62,892 nt of DNA, taken from NCBI RefSeq assembly GCF_013184745.1, contig NZ_JAATVU010000033.1, positions 1 to 62,892 of the forward strand. Reading direction: 5' to 3'. Source of the stretch: Mangrovicoccus sp. HB161399. Its GTDB lineage: Bacteria; Pseudomonadota; Alphaproteobacteria; Rhodobacterales; Rhodobacteraceae. Below, piece after piece: positions 7,604-15,581 of the stretch (position 1 is its first letter; each line of letters starts with the position of its first letter). A program made the position numbers and the translations under genes. Below the pieces are notes generated by a model. The model did no database searches. It saw only the letters and a list, made by a program, of their open reading frames with translations, and had not been told where the DNA came from.

Positions 7604-8311
7604 ATGGATCACAAGGCCTTCGGTGCCGAATCGCTGGATCCCAGCTTGGCGGTGGTGCCGCAGCTGGTGCGCATCCTGCGCGCCGCGATCATCGAAAACC
7701 GCCTTTGCCCCGGAACGCGCCTGACCGAAACCGAGATCGGCAAGCTCATGGGCGTCTCGCGGCAGCCGGTGCGCGAGGCCTTCATCAAGCTCTCGGACGA
7801 GGGCCTTCTGGATGTCCGCCCGCAGCGCGGCACCTTCGTCCGGCCGATCTCGCTCGACGCGCTGCTCGATGCCCGCTTCGTGCGCGAGGCCATCGAAGCC
7901 GACCTGGTCCGGCTCTGCGCGGAGGAGCGCCCCGCGGGCCTGGTGGACGAACTCCGCCGCCAGGTCGCCGCGCAGCGCGCGCTCGGCGCGGGCAGCTCGG
8001 CCGAGTTCCTGCCGCTCGACAACCTCTTCCACCGCAGCATGGCCGAGGCCGCAGGCCGCCCGCGCGCCTGGACCATGATCGCCGGGCTGAACCGCCAGAT
8101 GGACCGGATCCGCTATCTCGCGGCCACCCATTTCCCGATCGGCACGCTGGTCGACCAGCACGAGGGAATCGTTGACTCGATCGAGGCCGGCAGGGCCGCC
8201 GAGGCCGAGGCGCAGATGCGCCACCACCTGCGCATGATCCTCTCCGACCTGCCTGCGATCCGCGAGGCCGCCCCGGCCTGTTTCGATGGCCCGGCTCCGG
8301 CAACCAGCTGA
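7604..8311 (+). CDS. GntR-family regulator with FCD domain
   Basis: A 235-residue regulator. A winged helix-turn-helix covers about residues 15-85 (LVRILRAAIIENRLCPGTRLTETEIGKLMGVSRQPVREAFIKLSDEGLLDVRPQRGTF region), followed by an all-helical FCD ligand domain with the metal or ligand residues DNLFHRSMAEAAG and HEGIVDSIEAG. The FadR/UxuR branch senses sugar acids or organic acids. Of three possible ATGs I chose 7604, since GGAG lies eight bases upstream. Divergence from uxuA makes uronate-responsive repression of uxuA likely, though a direct demonstration is lacking. Confidence 0.9.
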   Translation: MDHKAFGAESLDPSLAVVPQLVRILRAAIIENRLCPGTRLTETEIGKLMGVSRQPVREAFIKLSDEGLLDVRPQRGTFVRPISLDALLDARFVREAIEADLVRLCAEERPAGLVDELRRQVAAQRALGAGSSAEFLPLDNLFHRSMAEAAGRPRAWTMIAGLNRQMDRIRYLAATHFPIGTLVDQHEGIVDSIEAGRAAEAEAQMRHHLRMILSDLPAIREAAPACFDGPAPATS

Positions 8312-8359
8312 TTTCCGGCTCTCGGCCGCTCCCGGAAACGTGTTCTTTGCTGCATGAAA

Positions 8360-8374
8360 CGGAGGTTACCTCCG
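8360..8374. promoter_or_regulatory. 15-bp palindrome upstream of the NAD(P)-binding gene
   Basis: CGGAGGTTACCTCCG has perfect 7-bp arms around one T, flanked by GAAA and TTTC-like sequence. It lies 120 bp before the next start codon and behind a weaker hairpin (8312-8318 with 8332-8338) that probably ends the GntR transcript. It looks like an operator rather than a terminator, since the arms leave no loop. Confidence 0.45.
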
Positions 8375-8494
8375 CTTTCTGGACGCGGTACGATTTCCGT
8401 GCTAACATCTGCGTGTGATCCCCGTCCCGCGCGGCGGAAAGCGGCGCCTGCGCCGTGAAACCCGGGGAGATCCTCAGCATAAGGAAGAGTGGCC

Positions 8495-9187
8495 GTGACC
8501 AAGGTATTGATTCTCGGGGCGAACGGACAGATTGCACGCCATGTTGCCAAAATCCTGCGCGATGACGGCCGCGCGAAGATGACCTTGTTCCTGCGCGATG
8601 CGACGCGGGCGCTGGCCACCGCCGGGGACGGCACGCGCGTCTACGAGGGCGACGTGCTCGATCCGCTGATGCTGGAGGCGGCGATGGACGGACAGGATGT
8701 GGTCTACGCCAATCTCTCCGGCGCGGTGGATTCCCAGGCCGAGGCAATTCTCTCGGCGATGCGGCGCACCGGGCTGCGGCGGCTGATCTTCGCGTCGGCG
8801 CTCGGCGTCCATGGCGACGTGCCGGGCATGCAGCTGGGCGCCGGCTTCGCGCCGCACCGCCGCGCGGCCAAGCTGATCGACGGGGCCGGGGTGGCGCATA
8901 CCCTGATCTGCCCGGCCTGGCTCAATGACGAGGACGAAGTTGCCTACGGCATCGCGCGGCGCGGCGAAACGCTGCCCAATGCCGTGGAGCCGGTCTCGCG
9001 GCGCAGCGTCGCCGATCTGGCGGCGCGGCTCTGCCTCGATCCCGAACGCGGCGTCGGCCAGTCGCTGGCCGTCTACCGGGCCACCGATCCCGACCGCCCC
9101 GCCTGCATGTCCGGCGACGGCGCCGGGAACCGCGGCGGCATGCCCTGCCACGCAGCCCGGACGGAGCGCACCCGAGCGCGCCCCTGA
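8495..9187 (+). CDS. NAD(P)-binding protein, atypical SDR (NmrA-like)
   Basis: A 230-residue single-domain Rossmann protein. The dinucleotide motif is VLILGANGQIARHVA at the N-terminus, followed by a strand-turn ending in the typical YEGDVLDP (adenine-side Asp) and a DVVYANLSG segment. RLIFASALGVHGDVPG follows. Members of this group act as small NAD(P)H-dependent oxidoreductases or redox sensors; the substrate is not predictable. The GTG at 8495 is preferred because AAGGA lies nine bases upstream; a GTG at 8489 is too close. The last 25 residues look like low-complexity read-through. It stands alone with a palindromic site upstream. Confidence 0.8.
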   Translation: MTKVLILGANGQIARHVAKILRDDGRAKMTLFLRDATRALATAGDGTRVYEGDVLDPLMLEAAMDGQDVVYANLSGAVDSQAEAILSAMRRTGLRRLIFASALGVHGDVPGMQLGAGFAPHRRAAKLIDGAGVAHTLICPAWLNDEDEVAYGIARRGETLPNAVEPVSRRSVADLAARLCLDPERGVGQSLAVYRATDPDRPACMSGDGAGNRGGMPCHAARTERTRARP

Positions 9188-9216
9188 CGCCGCGCCTCCC
9201 GGCGGAGGTCCGGGCT

Positions 9217-9268
9217 GGCCCGACATCGTCCGGCCGGGACGGCGCGCTGCCGCCGGCCGGGTCGGGCC
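9217..9268. terminator. Bidirectional hairpin between convergent genes
   Basis: Nested perfect stems, 9217-9224 with 9261-9268 and 9230-9237 with 9253-9260, lie between the NAD(P)-binding gene and the convergent phasin gene. There is only a TT after the stem on the plus strand, so termination efficiency is uncertain. Confidence 0.5.
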
Positions 9269-9301
9269 TTCCTGCGCTTCCGCGGGCGGCCCGGCCCCGT
9301 T

Positions 9302-9685
9302 CTACACGGGAACAGCCTCGGATTCCTGCAGCGCACCGCCGCCGCCGCGGGCCTCGCGGGCCATGGCCAGCATGCCCGACTCGGCCATTTCTGCGAGCTC
9401 CTCGGACTCGTCGCGGCAGGATTCCAGCGCCTTCTCGGCAAAGTCCTGCTGCCAGGCGAGGAATTCGCCCGCATTCTGGCTGCCCAGCAGATGCTGCACC
9501 GCTGCCAGGTTCTGCTGGGTGCGCTCGTTCAGGAAGGCGATGTAGTTGCCGTACATCGCGTTCACGGTGTTCATCCAGATGTCCATCGCCGTTGCGGCGG
9601 TCGTCATCCCGGTCTGCTGCAATGCACTCCAGGCGGTCAGGACCGTGCAATCGGCGGGGACACCCCTATCGGTTGTCCGGGCCAT
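9302..9685 (-). CDS. Phasin-family granule-associated protein
   Basis: A 127-residue protein without a signal peptide, largely amphipathic helix with alternating Ala, Met, Gln and Leu (WSALQQTGMTTAATAMDIWMNTVNAMYG, then FLNERTQQNLAAVQHLLG and FLAWQQDFAEKALESCRDESEELAEM). Length and helical pattern fit phasins, which coat polyhydroxybutyrate granules and control their size. The ATG at 9685 has GGGGAG about eight bases upstream. It is the last gene behind ackA, with a TTGCAGC-containing palindrome upstream and a PHA synthase gene elsewhere in the window. The call is by pattern and context, as phasins are poorly conserved. Confidence 0.65.
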   Translation of the reverse strand: MARTTDRGVPADCTVLTAWSALQQTGMTTAATAMDIWMNTVNAMYGNYIAFLNERTQQNLAAVQHLLGSQNAGEFLAWQQDFAEKALESCRDESEELAEMAESGMLAMAREARGGGGALQESEAVPV

Positions 9686-9726
9686 GATGTGTCTCCCCCT
9701 ATGGTCGCAAGGGAGATTGTACGCCG

Positions 9727-9737
9727 ATTGCAGCAAT
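9727..9737. promoter_or_regulatory. Candidate PHA-regulator operator upstream of the phasin
   Basis: ATTGCAGCAAT is a perfect palindrome with 5-bp arms, 42 bp upstream of the phasin start. The core TTGCAGC recurs upstream of the CoA-transferase genes at about 17909. PhaR-type repressors of PHA genes bind TGC/GCA-rich sites of this kind, so it may be a PhaR box; no phaR gene is in the window. Confidence 0.35.
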
Positions 9738-9793
9738 AAGATTTGATCCAGCGCAAGGATCACGGAAACGGGAGGCCCGTTCCCGCGCGGCTC

Positions 9794-10957
9794 TCAGGCG
9801 GCCAGCGCGGCATCCACCGCCCGGGCGATCACCAGCTCCTCGTCGGTCTTGATCACCCGCACCGTGACCCGGCCGGTGGAGATGATGCCGGCCCCCGCCG
9901 CGTTCAGCCCGGGATCGATCTCGATGCCCAGCCATTCCATCCCCTCGCAGACCTTGCCGCGGATGGTGGCGGAGTTCTCGCCGATGCCGCCGCAGAAGAC
10001 CAGGGTCTCCAGCCCGCCGATCGCCGCCGTCAGCCCGCCCAGCTCGCGGCGGATCCGGAAGACGTAGTAGTCGATCGCCTCCTTCGCCTCGCGCCTTGTC
10101 GAGGCCTCCAGCTCGCGCATGTCGTTGGAGATGCCCGACAGGCCCAGAAGCCCGCATTTGGTGTAGAGCAGGTCGCGGATCTGGTTGTGGCCCATGCCCT
10201 CCTGCGCGATCATGTAGAGCAGCACGCCCGGGTCGAGCTGGCCGCAGCGCGTGCCCATTGGCAGCCCGTCGAGCGCGGTGAAGCCCATGGTCGAGGCGAC
10301 GGACTTGCCGCCCTTGACCGCGCACATCGAGGCGCCGTTGCCCAGATGCGCCACCACGGTCTTGCGGTGGTGGTCGTCCGGGTCGATCCGGTCGAGCTCG
10401 CCGGTGATGTAGTCGTAGCTGAGCCCGTGGAAGCCGTAGCGGCGGATGCCCTTGTCGTAATATTCCCGCGGCAGCGCGAAGGTGTCGTCCACCCAGGGCT
10501 GCGAGCGGTGGAAGGCGGTGTCGAAGCAGCCCACCTGCACCGCGTCCGGGAAGGACGACATCGCCGCGCGCACGGCCGAAAGGTTGTGCGGCTGGTGCAG
10601 CGGCGCCAGCGGCACCAGCCGGTGCAGCGCCGAGAGGATGTCGGAATTCAGCACCGCGGGCTTGTCGAACAGCGTGCCGCCATGGACGATCCGGTGCCCG
10701 ATGCCGGCCACCGGCGCGCCCTGCATGTGGGGTTCGCAGATCTCCAGGATCGCCTCGACGGCGCGGGCATGGTCCGCCTCGCCCAGCTCGCGGGAGTCCC
10801 TTTCGCCCTCCCGCTTCAGGATCAGCGTGGCGTTCTCCGACCCGATCCGGTCGACCTGGCCGACGGCGCGCAGCTCCAGCCCCGCGCCCGCCTGCGTGCG
10901 GTAGACCGAATATTTCAGCGAGGACGAACCCGCATTCAGCGTCAGGATGTATTTCAT
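9794..10957 (-). CDS. ackA: Acetate kinase
   Basis: A 387-residue cytoplasmic enzyme interconverting acetyl phosphate + ADP and acetate + ATP. ASKHA-fold signatures are complete: TLNAGSSSLKY (phosphate 1), GHRIVHGG, DTAFH, RYGFHGLSY, AHLGNGASM (phosphate 2), STMGFTALDGLPMGTR and FCGGIGENS (adenosine). Length fits the family. It lies 20 bp behind the MaoC-phosphotransacetylase gene on the same strand, so the two form the usual Pta-AckA pair in one transcript. Propionate or butyrate phosphates may also be used. Confidence 0.96.
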   Translation of the reverse strand: MKYILTLNAGSSSLKYSVYRTQAGAGLELRAVGQVDRIGSENATLILKREGERDSRELGEADHARAVEAILEICEPHMQGAPVAGIGHRIVHGGTLFDKPAVLNSDILSALHRLVPLAPLHQPHNLSAVRAAMSSFPDAVQVGCFDTAFHRSQPWVDDTFALPREYYDKGIRRYGFHGLSYDYITGELDRIDPDDHHRKTVVAHLGNGASMCAVKGGKSVASTMGFTALDGLPMGTRCGQLDPGVLLYMIAQEGMGHNQIRDLLYTKCGLLGLSGISNDMRELEASTRREAKEAIDYYVFRIRRELGGLTAAIGGLETLVFCGGIGENSATIRGKVCEGMEWLGIEIDPGLNAAGAGIISTGRVTVRVIKTDEELVIARAVDAALAA

Positions 10958-10977
10958 GGGCCGGTCAGCCTCCGTCG

Positions 10978-12360
10978 TCAGAGCATCGCCGCGCGCGCAG
11001 CATAGAGCGCGGCGATCGCGCAGCTGGCCAGCCGCGCCTTGTCGCCGTCGGCGCGGCTGGTCAGGATCACCGGGCAGCGCGCGCCCAGCACCAGCCCGCC
11101 GGCCTCGGCATGCGCCACATAGGTCAGCTCCTTGGCCAGCATGTTGCCCGCCTCCAGGTTCGGCGCGATCAGGATGTCGGCCTTGCCCGCGACCATCGAG
11201 GTGATGCCCTTGGTGCGCGCGGCCTCGGCGTCGATCGCGTTGTCCATCGCCAGCGGCCCGTCGACGATGCCGCCGCGGATCTGGCCGCGCTCCGCCATCT
11301 TCGACAGGATCGCCGCATCCAGCGTGGAAGGGATCTTGGGGTTCACCATCTCGACCGCCGACAGCACGCCGACCTTCGGCACCTCGACGCCGAGGCAGCG
11401 CATCAGGTCGATGGCGTTCTGGGTGATGTCGACCTTGGTGTCGAGATCGGGCGCGATGTTGATCGCCGCGTCCGACACGGTCAGCAGGTGGTCGAGCCCG
11501 GGCACGTCCATGACGAAGACATGGCTCAGGCGCCGGCCGACGCGCAGCCCGCCGTCGCGCTTGACCACCTGGCCCAGCAGGTCGTCGGTGTGCAGATGGC
11601 CCTTCATCAGCGCCTTCGCGCGGCCGTCATGGATCATCGCCACGCCGAGCGCGGCCGCCGCCTTGTGGTTCGGCTCGTGGATCACCTCGTAGCCCGACAG
11701 GTCCTTGCCCAGCGAGGCCGCCGCGGCGCGGATCTTGACCTCGTCGCCGATCAGGATGGCGGTGATCAGCCCGTGCTCGGCGCCGAGGATCGCCCCGCCC
11801 AGCGAATTCGCCTCTTCCGGTGCCACGACCGCGGTCGGGATCGGGTCCAGCCCCTCGGCCTCGAGGAGCAGCTTGTCGAAATGGCGGTGGCTCTGCACCG
11901 TCAGGCCCGGCACCTGGCCGCTGTCGATGCTGGCCTCGAAATCGGGCGCGTAGACCTCGGCCTCGCCCTCGGCCAGCACGGTGCCGTCGATCTTCTCGAC
12001 CCGGGTCTCGAAGCAGACGACGCGGCCCTCGCCCTTGGAGACCAGCTTCACCTTGGCGACCAGCTCGTCCCCGGCCATCGCGCGGCCGAGGAAGCGCAGG
12101 GTCTGCGACTTGTAGACCGTGCCCGGCCCGGGCAGCTTGTTGCCCAGGACGCCGGAGATCAGCGCGCCGATCCACATCGAGGGCGCCACCGCCTCGGGCT
12201 TGCCGTCGCCGTCGCCGTCCTGGTCGGGCAGGTTCAGCGGATTGAAGTTGCCGGAGGCATGGGCGAAGACGAAGAGGTCGTCGGCCACGCAGAGCCGGTG
12301 CGCCTCTGCCTCCATGCCGATTTCCAGCCTGTCATAGGGTGTGTTGCGCAGCATGTTCAT
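10978..12360 (-). CDS. MaoC-like hydratase fused to phosphate acetyl/butyryltransferase
   Basis: A 460-residue fusion. Residues 1-150 form a MaoC-type hot-dog domain (DDLFVFAHASGNFNPLN and GNKLPGPGTVYKSQTLRF). Residues 160-460 form a phosphotransacetylase/phosphotransbutyrylase domain (KALMKGHLHTDDLL, FVMDVPG, VSDAAINIAPD, ADILIAPNLEAGNMLAKEL). The second domain exchanges CoA for phosphate on acyl groups, feeding acetate kinase downstream. The hydratase domain may act on enoyl-CoA or stabilise the fold. This bifunctional architecture is known next to AckA, FabI-like and DUF3141 genes in PHB-forming proteobacteria. It starts 9 bp behind the DUF3141 gene. Confidence 0.92.
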   Translation of the reverse strand: MNMLRNTPYDRLEIGMEAEAHRLCVADDLFVFAHASGNFNPLNLPDQDGDGDGKPEAVAPSMWIGALISGVLGNKLPGPGTVYKSQTLRFLGRAMAGDELVAKVKLVSKGEGRVVCFETRVEKIDGTVLAEGEAEVYAPDFEASIDSGQVPGLTVQSHRHFDKLLLEAEGLDPIPTAVVAPEEANSLGGAILGAEHGLITAILIGDEVKIRAAAASLGKDLSGYEVIHEPNHKAAAALGVAMIHDGRAKALMKGHLHTDDLLGQVVKRDGGLRVGRRLSHVFVMDVPGLDHLLTVSDAAINIAPDLDTKVDITQNAIDLMRCLGVEVPKVGVLSAVEMVNPKIPSTLDAAILSKMAERGQIRGGIVDGPLAMDNAIDAEAARTKGITSMVAGKADILIAPNLEAGNMLAKELTYVAHAEAGGLVLGARCPVILTSRADGDKARLASCAIAALYAARAAML

Positions 12361-12369
12361 GGTCTCGTC

Positions 12370-14691
12370 TCACTCCGCCGCAGCTGCCGAGGAGCTCGTG
12401 CCCCCGTCTTCCGGCAGCCCCAGGATCTTGCGGAACCGCTCCATCATGGAGCGGGTCTCGGGCGCCATCTCGTCCTCGGAGCCGACGACATAGGCAACGG
12501 CCTGCATCGCTGCCTTGCGGTCGGCCGCGGTCTTCAAGAGGTCGGGCAGCGTTTCCAGCGCGCCCACGGGGGCGAAATGCGCGATCACCGTCTGGTGGTG
12601 GATGATCTCCACCCGCTGCTGCGCGCTCAGCTCCTTCAGCGGCGCGCGCTTGTGCAGCGTCTCCAGCGAGCGGGCCAGCCGGTCGGCGCGCACGTCGCCG
12701 CGGGTGCCCGCGATGATCACCAGCATGCGGATCAGCCCCTCGGAAAGCCCGCCGGTGCACATCGCGTTCAGGATGATCTGCACCTCGGGCGACTGGCCCA
12801 GCAGCCCCGGATCCTTGCGCGCGCGCTCGTAGTTGCGGTGCGCGCCGTAATGCATCGCCAGCGGACCGAGATAGAGCCCTAGGAAGCTCATCTCCTGCTG
12901 GAACTCGCGCATGTCGCGCATCGCGTTCAGCCCGGTCTCGACCATCTGGCCCCAGAGCATCTCCATCTGGCGGAACGGGTTGGTCACCGGCGCGGGCGTG
13001 CGTTCCGCCTTCACCTTCGCGGCGACCTGCTCCAGCAGCGCCATGCCGGGCACGTCGGAGGCGAACATCGTGCGCACCACCCGCAGCGGATGGGTGCGGC
13101 GGCGCAGGTCGCCCAGCTTGTCGGAGCCCATCGCCTGCACCATCGGCCGGACCGTCGCGTCATAGGCCTCGGCCAGGGCCTCGGAGCCGCGGGCGACGGC
13201 GGCGAAGGCGACCTCTTCGGAGCGGTCGCCGGTCTCGGCGATGATGTCGTCGAAACCGCGCTTGGCGATCGACAGCTTGAAGCTCTTCTCCTGGTCGTGG
13301 CCGACCACGTCCTCGATGATGATCTCGTAGAGCCCCGGCGCCAGCGCCTCGATATTGGCCAGCGTCTCGGCCATCTGGCTGTGCTCGCGGTTGGCGATCG
13401 AGGAGGAGACGAAGATGCCCAGATGGCCGACCTGGTCATGGACCATGTAGAGGATCCGCTGGCCCTGGATCTCGATCTCCAGCTCGCTGGTATAGGTGTC
13501 GATGATCCAGTTCAGCGCCTGGCCGGGCGGGGTGATGTTGTCGCCGTGCGAGGCGAAGCAGATGATCGGCGACTTGATCTGCTTGAGGTCGATGTTCCGC
13601 CCCGGCTCCAGCTGCGCCATGTTCTTGGCCAGCTTGTTGCCGACGAACAGGTTCTCGACGATCCAGGTGATCTCCTCGGTGGTCATCAGGTAGAACCCGC
13701 CCCACCACTTCTCGAAGCCCAGGTACCGCGGCACGCCCTTGTCGACATTCTGGTAGAGGTCGAAGTAGTTGCCGAAATAGTTCCGCGCCGGGTTCAGCTT
13801 CTCGAAATTGTCCACGAGGTCGGCGCCGTCGAAGATGCCGCCGCCGAGATCGCCCGACAGCATCGCCGGCAGCACGCCGCCCGCCAGCCCGCCGGAATAG
13901 CGCATCGGGTCCTGGCCGATCTTGCCCGACCAGTAGGACATCGGCGCGCCGTTCAGCACGATCGGGCCGGTGATGTCGGGATTGGTCGCGGCGAGGATCG
14001 CGGTCGCCCAGCCGCCCTGGCAGTTGCCGATCACCACCGGCAGCGGGCTGTCGGGATGCTGCTTCTGCACCTCGCGCAGGAAGGCGGCCTCGGCCTCGGC
14101 GACGCGGGCGATGGTCTGGCCCTTCTCCGGCATCTGGCGGAAGGCGACGAAATAGACCGGGTGGCCGGCCTTGAAGGCCACGCCGACCTGGCTGTCCTGC
14201 TTGAAGCCGCCGATCCCGGCGCCGTGGCCGGCGCGCGGGTCGATGATGACATAGGGGCGCTTGGACGGATCGACGGTCACGCCCTCGGGCGGCAGGATGC
14301 GCAGCAGGAAGTAGTTGCAGGGCCGCGGCAGGGACGCGCCGTCCATGACCAGCTCGCTGTCATAGACCAGGACCGGCGGGGCGCCCTTCTTGTTGTGCTC
14401 GACCACGGTGTCGCTGCGCTGGCGCAGCGCGTCGACGAACAGAATGTAGCGCTGCAGCGCGTCCTTGGCATATTCGGTCCAGGCCGCGCCCAGCCCCTTT
14501 TCCTCGCTGGCGCGCCGCGCCAGGACCTCGGCGATTTCCATCGCCTTGTCCGAGATGTCCTCGGCCTGCTTCTCCAGATAGGCGGTGCCCCGGGAGGCAT
14601 GCGCCGACGCCGCGACGCGGACCGTGTCGGCCCTCGCTTCGATCGCGTCGAAAATCTCCGTCGGGTCTTGAAGCGTGTTCAGAACGTTCAT
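12370..14691 (-). CDS. DUF3141 protein, PHA-synthase-like alpha/beta hydrolase
   Basis: A 773-residue cytoplasmic protein. The central alpha/beta-hydrolase core (about residues 120-460) resembles PHA synthases: YVIIDPRAGHGAGIGGFKQDS, a nucleophile elbow VIGNCQGGWA with cysteine as in PhaC, and a later HGDNITPPGQALNW (acid region) plus VHDQVGHLGIF (catalytic His region). Helical extensions of 110 and 300 residues flank it and have no known function. Its place in a pta-ackA-fabI cluster with a phasin ties it to PHB or acyl-CoA turnover; whether it makes polymer, cleaves it or transfers hydroxyacyl groups is not known. Confidence 0.88.
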   Translation of the reverse strand: MNVLNTLQDPTEIFDAIEARADTVRVAASAHASRGTAYLEKQAEDISDKAMEIAEVLARRASEEKGLGAAWTEYAKDALQRYILFVDALRQRSDTVVEHNKKGAPPVLVYDSELVMDGASLPRPCNYFLLRILPPEGVTVDPSKRPYVIIDPRAGHGAGIGGFKQDSQVGVAFKAGHPVYFVAFRQMPEKGQTIARVAEAEAAFLREVQKQHPDSPLPVVIGNCQGGWATAILAATNPDITGPIVLNGAPMSYWSGKIGQDPMRYSGGLAGGVLPAMLSGDLGGGIFDGADLVDNFEKLNPARNYFGNYFDLYQNVDKGVPRYLGFEKWWGGFYLMTTEEITWIVENLFVGNKLAKNMAQLEPGRNIDLKQIKSPIICFASHGDNITPPGQALNWIIDTYTSELEIEIQGQRILYMVHDQVGHLGIFVSSSIANREHSQMAETLANIEALAPGLYEIIIEDVVGHDQEKSFKLSIAKRGFDDIIAETGDRSEEVAFAAVARGSEALAEAYDATVRPMVQAMGSDKLGDLRRRTHPLRVVRTMFASDVPGMALLEQVAAKVKAERTPAPVTNPFRQMEMLWGQMVETGLNAMRDMREFQQEMSFLGLYLGPLAMHYGAHRNYERARKDPGLLGQSPEVQIILNAMCTGGLSEGLIRMLVIIAGTRGDVRADRLARSLETLHKRAPLKELSAQQRVEIIHHQTVIAHFAPVGALETLPDLLKTAADRKAAMQAVAYVVGSEDEMAPETRSMMERFRKILGLPEDGGTSSSAAAAE

Positions 14692-14723
14692 GGGTCAGAT
14701 CCCCTGTGCGGCGTCGGAGGCGG

Positions 14724-15488
14724 TCAGCCGACGATGTTGTAGCCGCCGTCGATATGGTGGAGCCCGCCGGTGACGTTCCACGCCTCCGGGCTGGCCAGGA
14801 AGGCCGCATAGGCGCCGACATCCTCGATCGTGGCGAGGGCATGGGTCGGCGCCCGGTCCGCGGCCTTGTTCAGAAGCTCGTCGAAATGCGCGATGCCCGA
14901 GGCCGCGCGGGTCTTCAGCGGTCCGGGGCTCAGCGCATGGACCGAGATGCCCTTGGGGCCCAGCTCGGCCGCCAGATAGCGGGTGACGGACTCGAGGCAA
15001 GCCTTGACCGGGCCCATCACGTTGTAATGGTCGACCACCTTGCCCGAGCCCATGTAGCTGACGGTCATGCAGGTACCGCCCTTGGGCATCAGCGGTTCGG
15101 CCTTGCGGACCATGCGCAGGAAGGAATGGACCGAGATGTCCACCGCCATGCCGAAGCCCTCGCGCGAGCAGTCGACCACCCGGCCGTGCAGATCCTCCTT
15201 CGGGCAGAAGGCGATGGAATGCACCAGCGTGTCGAGCTTGCCCCACTCGGCCGTGATCTTGCCGAACAGCGCGTCGAGCTCGGCATCCTCGGCCACGTCG
15301 AGCGGCTCGATGATCGTGGCGCCCAGCTCCTCGGCAAGCGGACGGACATATTTCTCCGCCTTGTCGTTCAGGTAGGTCACGGCCAGGTCGGCACCCTGCT
15401 GCTTCAGCGCCCTGGCGATGCCCCAGGCGATGGACTGGTCATTGGCAACCCCGACCACAAGGGCCTTCTGGCCTTCCAGGGAAAACAT
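14724..15488 (-). CDS. FabI-like enoyl-ACP/CoA reductase (SDR)
   Basis: A 254-residue reductase of the FabI branch of short-chain dehydrogenases. The cofactor loop is VGVANDQSIAWGIARAL, the typical FabI variant of the Rossmann glycine motif. The active-site Tyr and Lys are in SYMGSGKVVDHYNVMGPVKA (Y-x6-K). The C-terminus GGLHHIDGGYNIVG is also family-typical. FabI reduces trans-2-enoyl thioesters with NAD(P)H. ATG 15488 with GGAG eight bases upstream is preferred over an upstream GTG. It begins the run to DUF3141, pta and ackA, behind a hairpin that separates it from the HD gene. The gene context suggests a role in acyl-CoA metabolism rather than being the housekeeping FabI. Confidence 0.88.
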   Translation of the reverse strand: MFSLEGQKALVVGVANDQSIAWGIARALKQQGADLAVTYLNDKAEKYVRPLAEELGATIIEPLDVAEDAELDALFGKITAEWGKLDTLVHSIAFCPKEDLHGRVVDCSREGFGMAVDISVHSFLRMVRKAEPLMPKGGTCMTVSYMGSGKVVDHYNVMGPVKACLESVTRYLAAELGPKGISVHALSPGPLKTRAASGIAHFDELLNKAADRAPTHALATIEDVGAYAAFLASPEAWNVTGGLHHIDGGYNIVG

Positions 15489-15548
15489 CGGCCTCACTCC
15501 ATTTCGCGTCTTGCGCCGCCCCTGCGGGCGCGCTGTTCCTCGTTACGT

Positions 15549-15575
15549 CACGGGCCGGACCCGGCCCGGCCCGTG
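15549..15575. terminator. Hairpin separating the CoA-transferase operon from the fabI-like operon
   Basis: A perfect 10-bp stem, CACGGGCCGG (15549-15558) with CCGGCCCGTG (15566-15575), lies directly behind the HD gene stop and before the FabI-like start. No U-tract follows on the minus strand, so it is a candidate terminator or RNA-end stabiliser. Confidence 0.5.
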
Positions 15576-15581
15576 CAAATT

